A DNA stretch of 50,496 nucleotides, taken from Candidatus Viridilinea mediisalina (GTDB lineage: Bacteria > Chloroflexota > Chloroflexia > Chloroflexales > Chloroflexaceae). The DNA lies in assembly GCF_002532535.1 (NCBI RefSeq), contig NZ_NQWI01000029.1:1-50496 (forward strand), written 5' to 3'. The notes below the pieces were generated by a model. The model did no database searches. It was not told where the DNA came from and saw only the letters and a program-made list of their open reading frames with translations. How positions within the stretch are numbered: position 1 is the stretch's first letter; the number at the start of each line of letters is the position of its first letter. The position numbers and the translations under genes are program-made. Shown here piece by piece: positions 1 to 8,251 of this stretch.

Positions 1-80
1 CACGCCTCACGCCTCACGCCTCACGCCTCACGCCTCACGCCTCACGCCTCACGCCTCACGCCTCACGCCTCACGCCTCAC
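1..80. repeat. (CACGCCT)n tandem array
   Basis: About eleven perfect copies of the 7-bp unit CACGCCT, cut by the window edge. The last unit runs into the following minus-strand gene: the TCA of the array at 77-79 is that gene's TGA stop codon on the minus strand. No coding sense is apparent. Confidence 0.95.
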
Positions 81-826
81 ATATACGCCCCACCATTCAC
101 GTTAATCTGCGCTCCAGTGATATAGTCGGCATCAGCGGCCAGGAAGACCACCGCCTTTGCAATCTCTTCAGGCCTTGCAAAGCGGCCCAGCGGAATCCGC
201 GACTTAATATCGTCCTGCACCTTCTCAGGCACCTTCGCAAACATATCGGTCATGGTAAAGCCAGGCGCCACCACATTCACCGTAATCCCAAAGCGGGCCA
301 ACTCGAGCGCAACCGTCTTGGTAAAGGCGATGATCCCACCCTTACTGGCCCCATAGTTCGCCTGACCGAATGCGGAAGTCTGGCCGTTCATCGAGCTAAT
401 GTTGATGATCCGACCATGCTTCTGGTTGGTCATATGCTGCATCGCAGCCGTGGTGCAGAAGAAGACCGCATTCAGATTGGTCTGAATCACATCAAGCCAA
501 TCGGTATCATTCATCTTACGGATCGAGCGGTCGCGGGTAATCCCCGCATTATTCACCATAATATCCAAGCGGCCCCAGCGTTCGTGGACGGTGTTGATCA
601 AACTACGGGCCTGTTCAGCATCACTGACGTTCGCCTTGATCGCAAACGCCCGCTCTTCGCCAGCATCGGCATTGATCTGCGCGACAACCTCATCGGCAGC
701 GGTGGCGCTACTATTGTAGTTGACCGCAACTTTGGCACCTTCCGCAGCTAACGCTATCGCAATCGCCCGTCCGATTCCGCGTCCCGCGCCCGTTACAATT
801 GCAATCTGACCGTCCAACTTACCCAT
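77..826 (-). CDS. phaB: Acetoacetyl-CoA reductase / 3-oxoacyl-ACP reductase, SDR family
   Basis: A 249-residue short-chain dehydrogenase, expected to reduce acetoacetyl-CoA (or a 3-oxoacyl thioester) with NAD(P)H in the cytoplasm. The N-terminal TGAGRGIG motif binds the nucleotide, NNAG follows, and the catalytic Ser lies in NISSMNG with the YxxxK pair in NYGASKG. The segment NAGITRDRSIRKM followed by DW..VI.TNL resembles PhaB more than housekeeping FabG. The start at 826 is chosen because GAGGAGGAG lies just upstream; an in-frame ATG at 841 would sit before that site. The next gene upstream on the same strand is a thiolase, which supports a role in making (R)-3-hydroxybutyryl-CoA for polyhydroxybutyrate. 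FabG remains the alternative. The stop codon lies inside a CACGCCT array. Confidence 0.85.
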   Translation of the reverse strand: MGKLDGQIAIVTGAGRGIGRAIAIALAAEGAKVAVNYNSSATAADEVVAQINADAGEERAFAIKANVSDAEQARSLINTVHERWGRLDIMVNNAGITRDRSIRKMNDTDWLDVIQTNLNAVFFCTTAAMQHMTNQKHGRIINISSMNGQTSAFGQANYGASKGGIIAFTKTVALELARFGITVNVVAPGFTMTDMFAKVPEKVQDDIKSRIPLGRFARPEEIAKAVVFLAADADYITGAQINVNGGAYM

Positions 827-934
827 TAGTCTCCTCCTCATTGAGTTTAGGTACGACCTAGTGCCGCACTATACCTATGGTATGTAAGTGCCCAGTGGGG
901 CGAGAGGTGGGATGCGAGACGCGGGATGTACGCC

Positions 935-1070
935 CGCGTCTCCGCGTCTCCGCGTCTTCGCGTCTCCGCGTCTCCGCGTCTCCGCGTCTTCGCGTCTCCG
1001 CGTCTCCGCGTCTCCGCGTCTCCGCGTCTCCGCGTCTCCGCGTCTCCGCGTCTTCGCGTCTCCGCGTCTT
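935..1070. repeat. (CGCGTCTY)17 tandem array between phaA and phaB
   Basis: Seventeen contiguous copies of the 8-bp unit CGCGTCTC or CGCGTCTT. The last unit contains the TTA that is the minus-strand TAA stop of the thiolase. Apparent open frames here (RRRGDAETRRR-like in three frames) are products of the repeat, not genes. The array takes up most of the 242-bp gap between two genes that look like one operon, so it would be transcribed. Confidence 0.95.
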
Positions 1071-2256
1071 AGATCCGCTCAAAGATCGCCGCGATCCCCT
1101 GGCCACCACCGATACACATCGTAACCAGGGCATAGCGTCCGCCCGTGCGCTGCAACTCGTGTACCGCCTTCACCGTTAGGATCGTTCCGGTTGCGCCAAT
1201 CGGGTGGCCCAGCGAGATGCCACTGCCATTGGGATTGGTCTTATCATCGGGCAGGTTGAGGTCACGGCAGACGGCTAGAGCCTGGGCAGCAAAAGCCTCA
1301 TTGACCTCCCATAGATCAATCGCATCCATGGCGATGCCGGTGCGTTCGAGCAACTGCTTGACCGCAGGAACCGGGCCGATGCCCATATACTTCGGCTCAA
1401 CCCCAGCGACCTGATAGCCCACGAGCCGCGCCAGCGGCTTGTAACCACGGCTCTCGGCAACGCCACGCTCCATGAGAACCACAGCGGCAGCGGCATCATT
1501 GATGCTCGAGGCATTGCCCGCAGTCACGCTGCCATCCTTCTTAAAGACCGGGCGCAGCTTGGCCATCTTCTCGACACTCGCATCGCCGCGTACATTCTCA
1601 TCGGTATCGAAGATCTGGGTACTCTTCTTTACCTTTAGCTCCACAGGCATAATCTGGCTCTTGAAGTTGCCCGCCTCAATTGCAGCCGCCGCCCGCGTAT
1701 GGCTCACCACCGCCAAGGCATCCTGATCTTCGCGGCTCACGTTCCACTTTTCGGCCACATTCTCAGCAGTGATACCCATGTGGCAATCATCGAAGGGATC
1801 AGAGAGTGCGCCAACCATCATATCAATCAGCTTGGCATCATTCATGCGTGCGCCCCAGCGCATCGCCGGAACACTATAGGGCGAGCGGCTCATCACCTCA
1901 GCACCACCACCAATGGCCGCATCGGTATCACCGAGCAGAATCGTCTGGGCTGCCGACACAATCGCTTGCAAACCACTGCCACAAAGACGGTTAAGCGTGA
2001 GGGCCGGGGTTTCAACCGGAATCCCACCTTTGACACACGCGACCCGCGCTAGGTACATGTCGTGGGGTTCCGTATTGATCACATGCCCAAAGACAACCTG
2101 CTCAATCTCCTTGGCCTCGATCCCCGCACGGGCAATCGCCTCGCGGACAACCATGGCAGCGAGTTCGGATGGTGGCAGATCCTTTAGGCTTCCCCCATAG
2201 GAACCAATGGCTGTACGCACTCCACTCAGCACGACAACCTCACGCTGACTGCCCAT
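1069..2256 (-). CDS. phaA: Acetyl-CoA C-acetyltransferase (thiolase)
   Basis: A 395-residue biosynthetic thiolase that condenses two acetyl-CoA to acetoacetyl-CoA. Family marks are complete: the acyl-accepting Cys in NRLCGSGLQA (about residue 91), the GHPIGATG His motif and the C-terminal Cys in CIGGGQG; NEAFAAQ is also present. Start 2256 is preceded by AAGGAGGT at good spacing, whereas the open frame continues 15 codons upstream without such a site. The next gene downstream on the same strand is a PhaB-like reductase, so the pair probably supplies 3-hydroxybutyryl-CoA. No PHB synthase lies in the window. The stop codon is embedded in the CGCGTCTY array. Confidence 0.92.
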   Translation of the reverse strand: MGSQREVVVLSGVRTAIGSYGGSLKDLPPSELAAMVVREAIARAGIEAKEIEQVVFGHVINTEPHDMYLARVACVKGGIPVETPALTLNRLCGSGLQAIVSAAQTILLGDTDAAIGGGAEVMSRSPYSVPAMRWGARMNDAKLIDMMVGALSDPFDDCHMGITAENVAEKWNVSREDQDALAVVSHTRAAAAIEAGNFKSQIMPVELKVKKSTQIFDTDENVRGDASVEKMAKLRPVFKKDGSVTAGNASSINDAAAAVVLMERGVAESRGYKPLARLVGYQVAGVEPKYMGIGPVPAVKQLLERTGIAMDAIDLWEVNEAFAAQALAVCRDLNLPDDKTNPNGSGISLGHPIGATGTILTVKAVHELQRTGGRYALVTMCIGGGQGIAAIFERI

Positions 2257-2329
2257 GTTTCGACCTCCTTGTCTGCCCGGCACGCCAAACGCCCGAGCCA
2301 TATTGACTTACTACAACCGATTGACTGGA

Positions 2330-2335
2330 ATTATA
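2330..2335 (-). promoter_or_regulatory. Extended -10 promoter for phaA
   Basis: On the minus strand TGGTATAAT forms an extended -10 about 74 bp upstream of the thiolase start. No convincing -35 is visible at 16-18 bp, which is common for extended -10 promoters. Confidence 0.5.
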
Positions 2336-2421
2336 CCAGCAATTACCTTGCTGTGCAGCCAGTTTTCAACCATTTTTGACCAAATTCGCCCGCTTGAGGT
2401 GTTGGGGGAGGCTACGCATCA

Positions 2422-2472
2422 CCTTTTTTCTCTCGTGTTGGTGGCGAAGCCACCAACACGAGAGAAAAAAGG
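2422..2472. repeat. Long perfect hairpin, covarying family copy H1
   Basis: A 24-bp perfect inverted repeat with a 3-nt GAA loop. The inner stem is GTGTTGGTGGC-GAA-GCCACCAACAC and the outer stem ends in CCTTTTTTCTC. It belongs to a family with copies at 16849, 31689, 37104 and 47050 that keep the fold while changing sequence on both sides. It lies between divergent genes (phaA and the DUF512 gene). Confidence 0.9.
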
Positions 2473-2500
2473 TTCTCTAGGAGAGGCTGCGCCCATATGC

Positions 2501-2506
2501 TATAAT
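2501..2506 (+). promoter_or_regulatory. Extended -10 promoter for the DUF512 gene
   Basis: ATGCTATAAT gives an extended -10 (TG-n-TATAAT) 43 bp before the GTG start at 2549. The same TATGCTATAAT string occurs at the promoters near 14396 and 36139. Confidence 0.55.
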
Positions 2507-2548
2507 TAAGCAATATATTTCTAAACCCTAAACAACTAAACCTATACC

Positions 2549-3979
2549 GTGTATACCTCTGCTCTCCAAACCAGCCTCGCAGGTGGTCTGATTACCGCCG
2601 TTGCGCCGCATAGCCTTGCCGCCGATCTGGGCCTAAGCCCCGGTGATCATCTCGTTGCGGTTGATGATCAGCCCCTGCGCGATGTGATTGATTATCGCTT
2701 TGCCATTGCAGAAGCACAGGTGCGTCTCTTGGTGCGCCACGCTGATGGTACGCAACAGACCTACCAACTCACTAAAGACCCCGACGCTGAACTTGGGATC
2801 GAGTTTGCTGAACCGCTCTTTGATCGCTTGCGTACCTGTACCAATAAGTGCCCCTTCTGCTTCCTCACCCAGATGCCGAAAGGTTTTCGTAAGACCCTCT
2901 ATGTGAAAGATGATGACTACCGGCTCTCCTTTCTCTACCATAACTTTGTGACCTTTACCAATCTGCGTGAGGCCGATTGGCAGCGGATTGCTGAACAACG
3001 CTTGTCGCCTTTGCATATCAGTGTGCATGCGACCGATCCCTTTTGGCGCTCGGTGATGTTGGGCAAGCCCGATCTGCCCGATGTGCGCGAGCAGATTCAA
3101 CGCCTCGGTGCGCTTGGGATTGAGGTTCATACCCAGATTGTCGTCTGCCCCCAGGCCAACGATGGGGCCGTGTTGCGCCAGAGTATCGCCGATCTGATCG
3201 CTTTGGCACCAATTGTGCAATCTATCGCGGTAGTTCCAGTTGGTCTTACGAAACTGCGCTTCAATGGGGAACGCCCTAGTACCATTCAAGCTGCTATTGC
3301 GGTTCACGCAAACGAGCCCTCCCTGGGCTTCTGTTCGCGCCTTGGGGCAGCGGCAAACGTTCCTCTGCGTTGCTTTACACCCAATGAGGCGGCAGAGGTC
3401 GTTGATCTGATCGAGGAGTTTGGTGCTACCTGTCGTAAACAATTGCGTAAGACCTTCGTCTATCCTAGCGATGAGTTTTTTCTCCTCGCCGGACGCCCGT
3501 TGCCGCCCGCACGCTACTACGACCAGATGCCTCAATATTCCAATGGTGTCGGTATGGTGCGCGATTTTTTAGACACATGGCGCCGCTTGCAGCGCCGCCT
3601 GCCCCCCAAACTGAAACAACCAACCCGCCTTGCGCTCGTCTGCGGCACCCTGGTTGCCCCCTTGCTCAATACCATCGTGCCACGCCTCAACCGCATCGCT
3701 GGTCTCGAAGCTCAGGTTGTGCCTGTGATCAATCAGTTCTTTGGTGACACGGTGACCGTCTCTGGTCTACTGACTGCCCAGGATGTCATTCCTGCCCTGC
3801 GGGCCAGTGGTGCAACCCACGCGCTCTTGCCCCGGGTCATGTTTGATTACCAAGGGGTGACGACGCTTGATGACTATAGCTGCGAGCAGATTGCCACAGC
3901 CGTAGGTATGCCGATTGCCCTCGCCGGTGATCCTGATGAGTTAATTCATTATCTCAGAGGCTGTCTGAAAAGTCCATGA
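2549..3979 (+). CDS. DUF512 / PDZ-radical-SAM-like protein
   Basis: A 476-residue protein of the family annotated as DUF512 or putative radical SAM enzyme, known widely in cyanobacteria, Chloroflexota and Firmicutes; function unknown. The N-terminus is PDZ-like (GGLITAVAPHSLAADLGL then SPGDHLVAVDDQPL). Next comes a Cys cluster CTNKCPFCFLTQMPKG resembling a [4Fe-4S] site, then HISVHATDP, then the DUF512 region. The start is a GTG at 2549 without a clear Shine-Dalgarno site; it places the PDZ-like domain near the N-terminus. The C-terminus RGCLKSP and its stop lie inside a MITE-like element (3957-4055). If the element and one CTCA are removed, the frame would end L-R-T-C-R-TAG at 4071-4073, so the insertion replaced the last few residues. 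Confidence 0.85.
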   Translation: MYTSALQTSLAGGLITAVAPHSLAADLGLSPGDHLVAVDDQPLRDVIDYRFAIAEAQVRLLVRHADGTQQTYQLTKDPDAELGIEFAEPLFDRLRTCTNKCPFCFLTQMPKGFRKTLYVKDDDYRLSFLYHNFVTFTNLREADWQRIAEQRLSPLHISVHATDPFWRSVMLGKPDLPDVREQIQRLGALGIEVHTQIVVCPQANDGAVLRQSIADLIALAPIVQSIAVVPVGLTKLRFNGERPSTIQAAIAVHANEPSLGFCSRLGAAANVPLRCFTPNEAAEVVDLIEEFGATCRKQLRKTFVYPSDEFFLLAGRPLPPARYYDQMPQYSNGVGMVRDFLDTWRRLQRRLPPKLKQPTRLALVCGTLVAPLLNTIVPRLNRIAGLEAQVVPVINQFFGDTVTVSGLLTAQDVIPALRASGATHALLPRVMFDYQGVTTLDDYSCEQIATAVGMPIALAGDPDELIHYLRGCLKSP

Positions 3980-4055
3980 ACTGGCGTTGGAGTGCCGGCT
4001 TCAGCCGGCTAAAGTTGGCACTCCAACGCGTGCCCACGAGCTTTTCAGACAGCTT
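3957..4055. mobile_element. 99-bp MITE-like element, copy E1
   Basis: Starts GAGGCTGTCTGAAAAG and ends with the inverted copy CTTTTCAGACAGCTT. Inside is a palindrome built on GGAGTGCCGGCTTCAGCC, with one decayed half (AAAGTTGGCACTCC). It is flanked by CTCA at 3953-3956 and 4056-4059, which reads as a 4-bp target duplication. It overlaps the 3' end of the DUF512 gene and provides that gene's stop codon. Confidence 0.88.
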
Positions 4056-4095
4056 CTCAGAACATGCAGGTAGGGCTCTGGCCCGCAAACTCACT

Positions 4096-5769
4096 ATGCA
4101 AACAAAGCAACTAAGCATTCAGCAGATTGTTGACATTATCCAGCAGACCAATCAGATTGCGGCGAGTACTGAGCTGGACGCTCTCCTCGATCAGATGCTC
4201 GATTTGCTGATCCGGGTTACTGAGGGTGAGGCTGGTACGCTCTATCTCTATGACGAGCAGCACCATGAATTGATCTTTATGGTGGTGAAGGGCAATGCCG
4301 CTAGTCAGCGCCTTACGGGTAAGCGTTTTAGTGCTGAGCGGGGTATTGCTGGTTTGGCCCTGCGTCAGGGTCAGCCCATCTTTGTTGATGATGTGGTCAA
4401 TGATCGTAGATGGGATGCTGACGTGGGCGAAATGGCCCAACTCAACTTGCGTACGCTCTACTGCCTGCCTCTGATGTTGCGTGGGAAACCGCTAGGGGTG
4501 GTGCAGATCTTCAATCTTGATCCGCAGTGCTGTGATGATCCTGAAGAGTTGGCGGTTCTTGATCTCATCTGCGCTCGCCTCGTGACTGAACTCGAAAAGA
4601 CACGCTTATTGGTCGAGAGTGAACGGCGGCGGCGGCGCCAAGAGGCGTTGGTCGAGATCGTTTCACAGCTTACGACGACACTCGATCAGCAAGATCTGCT
4701 CAATCGAATTATGGGCCATGCCTGCGATCTGCTCAATGTTGAAGCCTCATCCATTTGGCTTCGTGATCCCATCCGGGGCGATCTGGTGTTGCATGTGGCT
4801 ACCGGCAAGAACCATGAACATATGGTAGCCCAACGAGTACCTGAAGGCCATGGGTTCATTGGCCATGTTGTAGCTACCGGCGAAACGCTCATTGCCAACG
4901 ATGTTGCCAACGATACCCGCTTTTACCGCCAGATTGATGCCAACAGCGGTTTTACGACGCGGGCCTTGCTCTGTGTGCCGCTGCGGGCACCGCGTATCGA
5001 ACTCGGTGGCGAACGGGGTAGTATCGAGTCGCGGATTATCGGGGGAGCCCAAGCGCTCAATCCCGGTGATGGGCGAGCCTTCGATGCCGAAGATGTGAGT
5101 GTCTTTCAGTCACTCACCAGCCAAGCGGCTACGGTGATTCGTTTGGCCCAACTCTACCGTGATGTGGATACACTCTCCAATCGGATCATTGATGCCATCA
5201 CGGGGGCTATTGATCTCAAAGACCCCTACACCCGTGGGCATAGCCAGCGGGTGAGTGAATTCTCGGTGGCTATTGCCGAGGAACTTGGCATCACCGGCGA
5301 CGAACTTTACCGCATCCGCATCGCCAGTAAGCTCCATGATGTGGGCAAGATCCGCGTACCCGACCGCATCCTCAAGAAGCGTACTGCGTTGAGCGATGCC
5401 GAGTTTCGTCAGATGCGTCGCCATACCACCTATGGCTTAGAATTTTTAGAAGAGAATGGCCTGCTCGAACTGGAACTGCTACGCAACATCGGGCCCGCGC
5501 TCTCGCAGCACCATGAGCGGATCGATGGTCATGGCTACCCGGCTGGTCTCAGAGGCGCTGAAATTACAACGATTGCCCGCATTGTTGCGGTCGCTGATGT
5601 CTTCGATGCGATCACGAGCAATCGCCCCTACCGTCCAGCTCGCTCCGGCGACGAAGCGGTTGCTATTCTGCAACGCATCGCTGGCACCGAACTCGATTCC
5701 GACTGCGTTGCGGCCTTCATCCGCGCCCGCGCCCGTGGTGCGATCCTGACGCAGGAGGAGCGGGAGTAG
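4096..5769 (+). CDS. GAF-GAF-HD-GYP protein, probable c-di-GMP phosphodiesterase
   Basis: A 557-residue cytoplasmic signalling protein with two GAF sensor domains (roughly residues 15-165 and 190-350) and a C-terminal HD-GYP domain (about 365-555). The HD-GYP marks are intact: LHDVGKIRVPDRIL near 412, then QHHERIDGHGYPAG near 470 and VADVFDAITSNRPYR, so hydrolysis of cyclic di-GMP is the likely activity. The open frame reaches back to 3976, but those 40 residues are translated from the MITE-like element, so ATG 4096 (MQTKQLSIQQ) is preferred. The ligand of the GAF domains cannot be told from sequence. No response-regulator receiver is attached. Confidence 0.88.
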   Translation: MQTKQLSIQQIVDIIQQTNQIAASTELDALLDQMLDLLIRVTEGEAGTLYLYDEQHHELIFMVVKGNAASQRLTGKRFSAERGIAGLALRQGQPIFVDDVVNDRRWDADVGEMAQLNLRTLYCLPLMLRGKPLGVVQIFNLDPQCCDDPEELAVLDLICARLVTELEKTRLLVESERRRRRQEALVEIVSQLTTTLDQQDLLNRIMGHACDLLNVEASSIWLRDPIRGDLVLHVATGKNHEHMVAQRVPEGHGFIGHVVATGETLIANDVANDTRFYRQIDANSGFTTRALLCVPLRAPRIELGGERGSIESRIIGGAQALNPGDGRAFDAEDVSVFQSLTSQAATVIRLAQLYRDVDTLSNRIIDAITGAIDLKDPYTRGHSQRVSEFSVAIAEELGITGDELYRIRIASKLHDVGKIRVPDRILKKRTALSDAEFRQMRRHTTYGLEFLEENGLLELELLRNIGPALSQHHERIDGHGYPAGLRGAEITTIARIVAVADVFDAITSNRPYRPARSGDEAVAILQRIAGTELDSDCVAAFIRARARGAILTQEERE

Positions 5770-5791
5770 AGCGAGGTATAGAGAGAATTTA

Positions 5792-5994
5792 CCACAGAGA
5801 CACCGAGAACACAGAGTTGACGCTCCTACTGCCAACCTCTCTGTGCCCTCGGTGCCTCTGTGGTGTAATCCTCTGTTCCTCTTCAAACCTCGCCACAGAG
5901 ACACCGAGAACACAGAGTTGACGCTCCTACTGCCAATCTCTCTGTGCCCTCGGTGCCTCTGTGGTGTAATCCTCTGTTCCTCTTCAAACCTCGC
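5792..5994. repeat. Tandem 101-bp duplication with inner inverted repeat
   Basis: Two nearly identical 101-bp units (from 5792 and from 5893). Each starts CCACAGAGACACCGAGAAC and contains the inverted partner CTCGGTGCCTCTGTGG, so each unit can form a hairpin. The second unit ends at the minus-strand stop codon of the next gene. It sits between convergent genes. Confidence 0.92.
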
Positions 5995-6687
5995 CTAGTG
6001 CCTATCGCCTGTCGGCGCTTCCTTAGCCCCAAAGATGGCAGGACGTACCAACAGCATTAAGCCAATATCCACGATGGTGTGGAGTACAATGACCGTCCAG
6101 ATGTCCTCGAAGAGCCAGAAGCAGAGCCCCCAACCCAACACGAGGGCCACTTCGGCCAAGGGGCGGTACTTGCGAATACGCTGTGAGCGTGGGTTGTCAT
6201 CGAGGTGGGGCGGAAGCACATGCATCCAGAAGAGGGCGTGGATCAGCCCACCATAGATCATGAAGAAGATCAGGCCCAGCACAAAGCCAGCGAATGATGC
6301 TGCACCTGGCGCAAAACTGCCAACCACGGCGGCCCCAATGATCGCCCCAACGCGGTAGACTGCCGCAAAGGCAAAGGTTTCGGCAATGCCGTTACCAATC
6401 GCAAAAATGCTCAATGCACCCCAGTGGATCGGGCGTCCACCATGGCGTGCCACCAAAATATAGAGGGTCTGGCCCAAGGCCAACGAGACAATCAGGTAGA
6501 AGACGAGCCACGGTTGACTCAAGGTCGCTGGAACGTTCCACGATAACAGCCAGTCGTAGAGGATGGGCACTCCGATGATCGTCGAAATGATCCAGTAGGT
6601 CACGATCTGACGCTCGGCATTCCGCTTGGTGGGCTGGACGGTAGCGACGCCCACGTTCGCAAGTGGTTTCTCTAGTTTTACATCCAC
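5995..6687 (-). CDS. Polytopic membrane protein, unrecognised
   Basis: A 230-residue integral membrane protein with about six hydrophobic segments. I do not recognise a family with confidence. The late segment WTVIVLHTIVDIGLMLL has a His in a membrane helix that faintly recalls CPBP (CAAX-protease-like) proteins, but the EExxxR motif is missing. The start is GTG 6687, because GGAG lies 6 nt upstream and because the probable promoter (6736-6764) starts transcription downstream of the more distant in-frame ATG at 6753. The gene is monocistronic by appearance. Its TAG stop directly abuts the 101-bp duplicated repeat. Confidence 0.7.
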   Translation of the reverse strand: MDVKLEKPLANVGVATVQPTKRNAERQIVTYWIISTIIGVPILYDWLLSWNVPATLSQPWLVFYLIVSLALGQTLYILVARHGGRPIHWGALSIFAIGNGIAETFAFAAVYRVGAIIGAAVVGSFAPGAASFAGFVLGLIFFMIYGGLIHALFWMHVLPPHLDDNPRSQRIRKYRPLAEVALVLGWGLCFWLFEDIWTVIVLHTIVDIGLMLLVRPAIFGAKEAPTGDRH

Positions 6688-6735
6688 GGTAAACTCCGCT
6701 GTTAGGGGTTGTTTCACGTTATGGCATATAGATAA

Positions 6736-6764
6736 ATTGTACCACGACTGCACAGGCTATGCAA
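6736..6764 (-). promoter_or_regulatory. Sigma70-type promoter for the membrane protein
   Basis: On the minus strand TTGCAT, a 17-bp spacer, then TACAAT. Transcription would begin near 6729, downstream of the ATG at 6753, which supports the GTG start at 6687. Confidence 0.65.
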
Positions 6765-6904
6765 GGCGCGTTTTCTGGCTTTGTTCAGCTAAATTGCGGT
6801 TTCACCTCCTTGGTTCGTGTGTGTCACTTTATGCAATGAGTATAAGAAGACAATGCAATAGATATATTATTTTTACTTATATGTCATTATAGAGTATAGC
6901 ATAT

Positions 6905-7033
6905 CCCCCCCTTGTCCACAAGGGGGGGAATGGTTTGTTAGCGCGAAGAAGCCTTGGGTTCCCAGCCACCGCGATGCTGGCTGAGCCTGTCGAAGCCAAG
7001 CGTCGCGGTCCAGGACTTGTTCGCGCTAACAAA
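6905..7033. repeat. Hairpin plus large cruciform in a 358-bp gene-free gap
   Basis: Two structures fill the gap. First, seven C, TTGT, CC, ACAA, seven G (6905-6928) is a perfect hairpin. Second, TTTGTTAGCGCGAA at 6934-6947 is inverted at 7020-7033; between them ACCGCGA and TCGCGGT pair again around GCCTGTCGAAGCC. The cruciform lies 12 bp past the stop of the small gene at 7046 and could act as its terminator. The rest of the gap to 6735 shows no gene. Confidence 0.8.
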
Positions 7034-7045
7034 GGTTTTGGGTGT

Positions 7046-7237
7046 TTACTCGCGTCCGATGCGTGTACCGCGTGGCACGTTCATGATCTCCGCGACCTCA
7101 CCGTCATCTTCGTCTTCATGCTCATGCCCGTGATGTCCGGCCCCATATTCGGTGATCAGGCTCGCTGCGCGGATGCGCCGATCATATTCCTGTTCGATGG
7201 CGTTCATGATCCGTTGCCATAAGGATTGTTCGGCCAT
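7046..7237 (-). CDS. Small His/Asp/Glu-rich protein
   Basis: A predicted 63-residue soluble protein, MAEQSLWQRIMNAIEQEYDR at the start, then an amphipathic-looking helix and a polar stretch GHHGHEHEDEDDGE that could bind a divalent metal (inference), ending in NVPRGTRIGRE. The start at 7237 has GGGAAGA upstream; a longer frame to 7312 lacks support. No family recognised. It follows the YceI-like gene on the same strand with a 132-bp gap, so co-transcription is possible. Small size keeps confidence moderate. Confidence 0.5.
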   Translation of the reverse strand: MAEQSLWQRIMNAIEQEYDRRIRAASLITEYGAGHHGHEHEDEDDGEVAEIMNVPRGTRIGRE

Positions 7238-7369
7238 AGGTGTTCTTCCCTTGGTATTGTTGGCTATCATACCAATTACCGTTGAACATGTCGCATAGCG
7301 AATCCATGCCAAAGTCCATTGGTATGCGCTATATTCCGCTTGTCACTCCTCACTTGTCACTCATCACTG

Positions 7370-8137
7370 CTATAACGATCGCGCTACGAATTCCAGTTCT
7401 AAACGCACTTCATCTTCGACCAGATCCACCGAGGGTACTTCCGGGATGCGTAGCTCGAAGTCGCGGTACAACACGCTGGTTGTCGCGAGACCCCGCAATT
7501 CGCGCTCGCTCGTGGCAGTGACGGTTACCGCAAAGCTGACCGGCAGGGTTACATCGCGGATCGTGAGCTCGCCATCAAGCATAAAGTCGAAGCTATCGCC
7601 CACCGCGACCTGATCTGGCATGCCACTGATTGCACTAGGCGCGAAGCTGATCAATTCGTAACGATCCGTCTCGAGGATGTTGTTGCGGATCGCCCGATTG
7701 CGAAATTCGTTGTCGGTCGTTAGATCGCGTGCGTTGATCTGGATGATCCCGACCTGCGAAGCGCTTGGGTTCTCGGCATCTACCGCGATCTGCCCCACGA
7801 CGAGGCTGGTTACGCCTACAACGGTTATCGGATCGCCGCGCAACACTTCGTCAATCAAGAAGCGCGCCTCCGATTCCTCGGGCACAAGCTCAAAGATTGC
7901 CGCATCACCAACTGGCGCTGGCGCTTCCTGCGGCTCTTCCGCCTGCTCTGGCGCTGCGCTATCCTCTGGTTCCACCGCTTCCGTCGTTGCCGCTGCTGGC
8001 TCCGCCGTGGGTGCCGTCAAGGGCACCGCCGTCATCGGGCCGCTCGGTGCTGCCGTAGGCCGAAAGACGATAAAGCCGATGACGCCGATCACAAGCACCA
8101 ATGCGATGCCACCGCCGATGAGGATATTTTTGGACAT
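7370..8137 (-). CDS. Membrane-anchored YceI-like protein
   Basis: A 255-residue protein with an N-terminal membrane anchor (ILIGGGIALVLVIGVIGFIV, residues 5-24), a long Ala/Pro/Glu linker (about 27-80), and a C-terminal YceI-like domain. The latter shows the family pattern: SEARFLIDEVLRG early, VGIIQINARDLTTDNEFRNR in the middle, then YELISFAPS and DGELTIRDVTLPVSFAV. YceI proteins form lipocalin-like barrels that bind isoprenoid-type lipids; here the domain would face outside the membrane. The start ATG 8137 is followed directly by the anchor. The physiological ligand is unknown; in a phototroph carotenoid or quinone precursors are conceivable, which is inference only. Confidence 0.8.
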   Translation of the reverse strand: MSKNILIGGGIALVLVIGVIGFIVFRPTAAPSGPMTAVPLTAPTAEPAAATTEAVEPEDSAAPEQAEEPQEAPAPVGDAAIFELVPEESEARFLIDEVLRGDPITVVGVTSLVVGQIAVDAENPSASQVGIIQINARDLTTDNEFRNRAIRNNILETDRYELISFAPSAISGMPDQVAVGDSFDFMLDGELTIRDVTLPVSFAVTVTATSERELRGLATTSVLYRDFELRIPEVPSVDLVEDEVRLELEFVARSL

Positions 8138-8251
8138 AAGACTTTTCTACTCCTTATAGGTATACTTGCAGACCACGTTATCGTCTGGAGACATTCAGCG
8201 TATCCTGATGCCGCAAATCTATTTTCTATTTTCTCGTTTCTATATCCTTAT

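Noticed and set aside
935-1070. Possible CRISPR array
   Set aside because: Units are 8 bp and contiguous with no unique spacers; no cas genes nearby. The same applies to the arrays at 33977-34241 and 27517-27623.
858-1179. Overlapping open frames rich in R-R-R-G-D-A-E-T or L-R-V-S-A-S units
   Set aside because: They are translations of the 8-bp tandem array in every frame; no start signals or family resemblance.
3976-4095. 40-residue N-terminal extension of the HD-GYP protein
   Set aside because: These codons are the MITE-like element; the GAF domain begins after ATG 4096.
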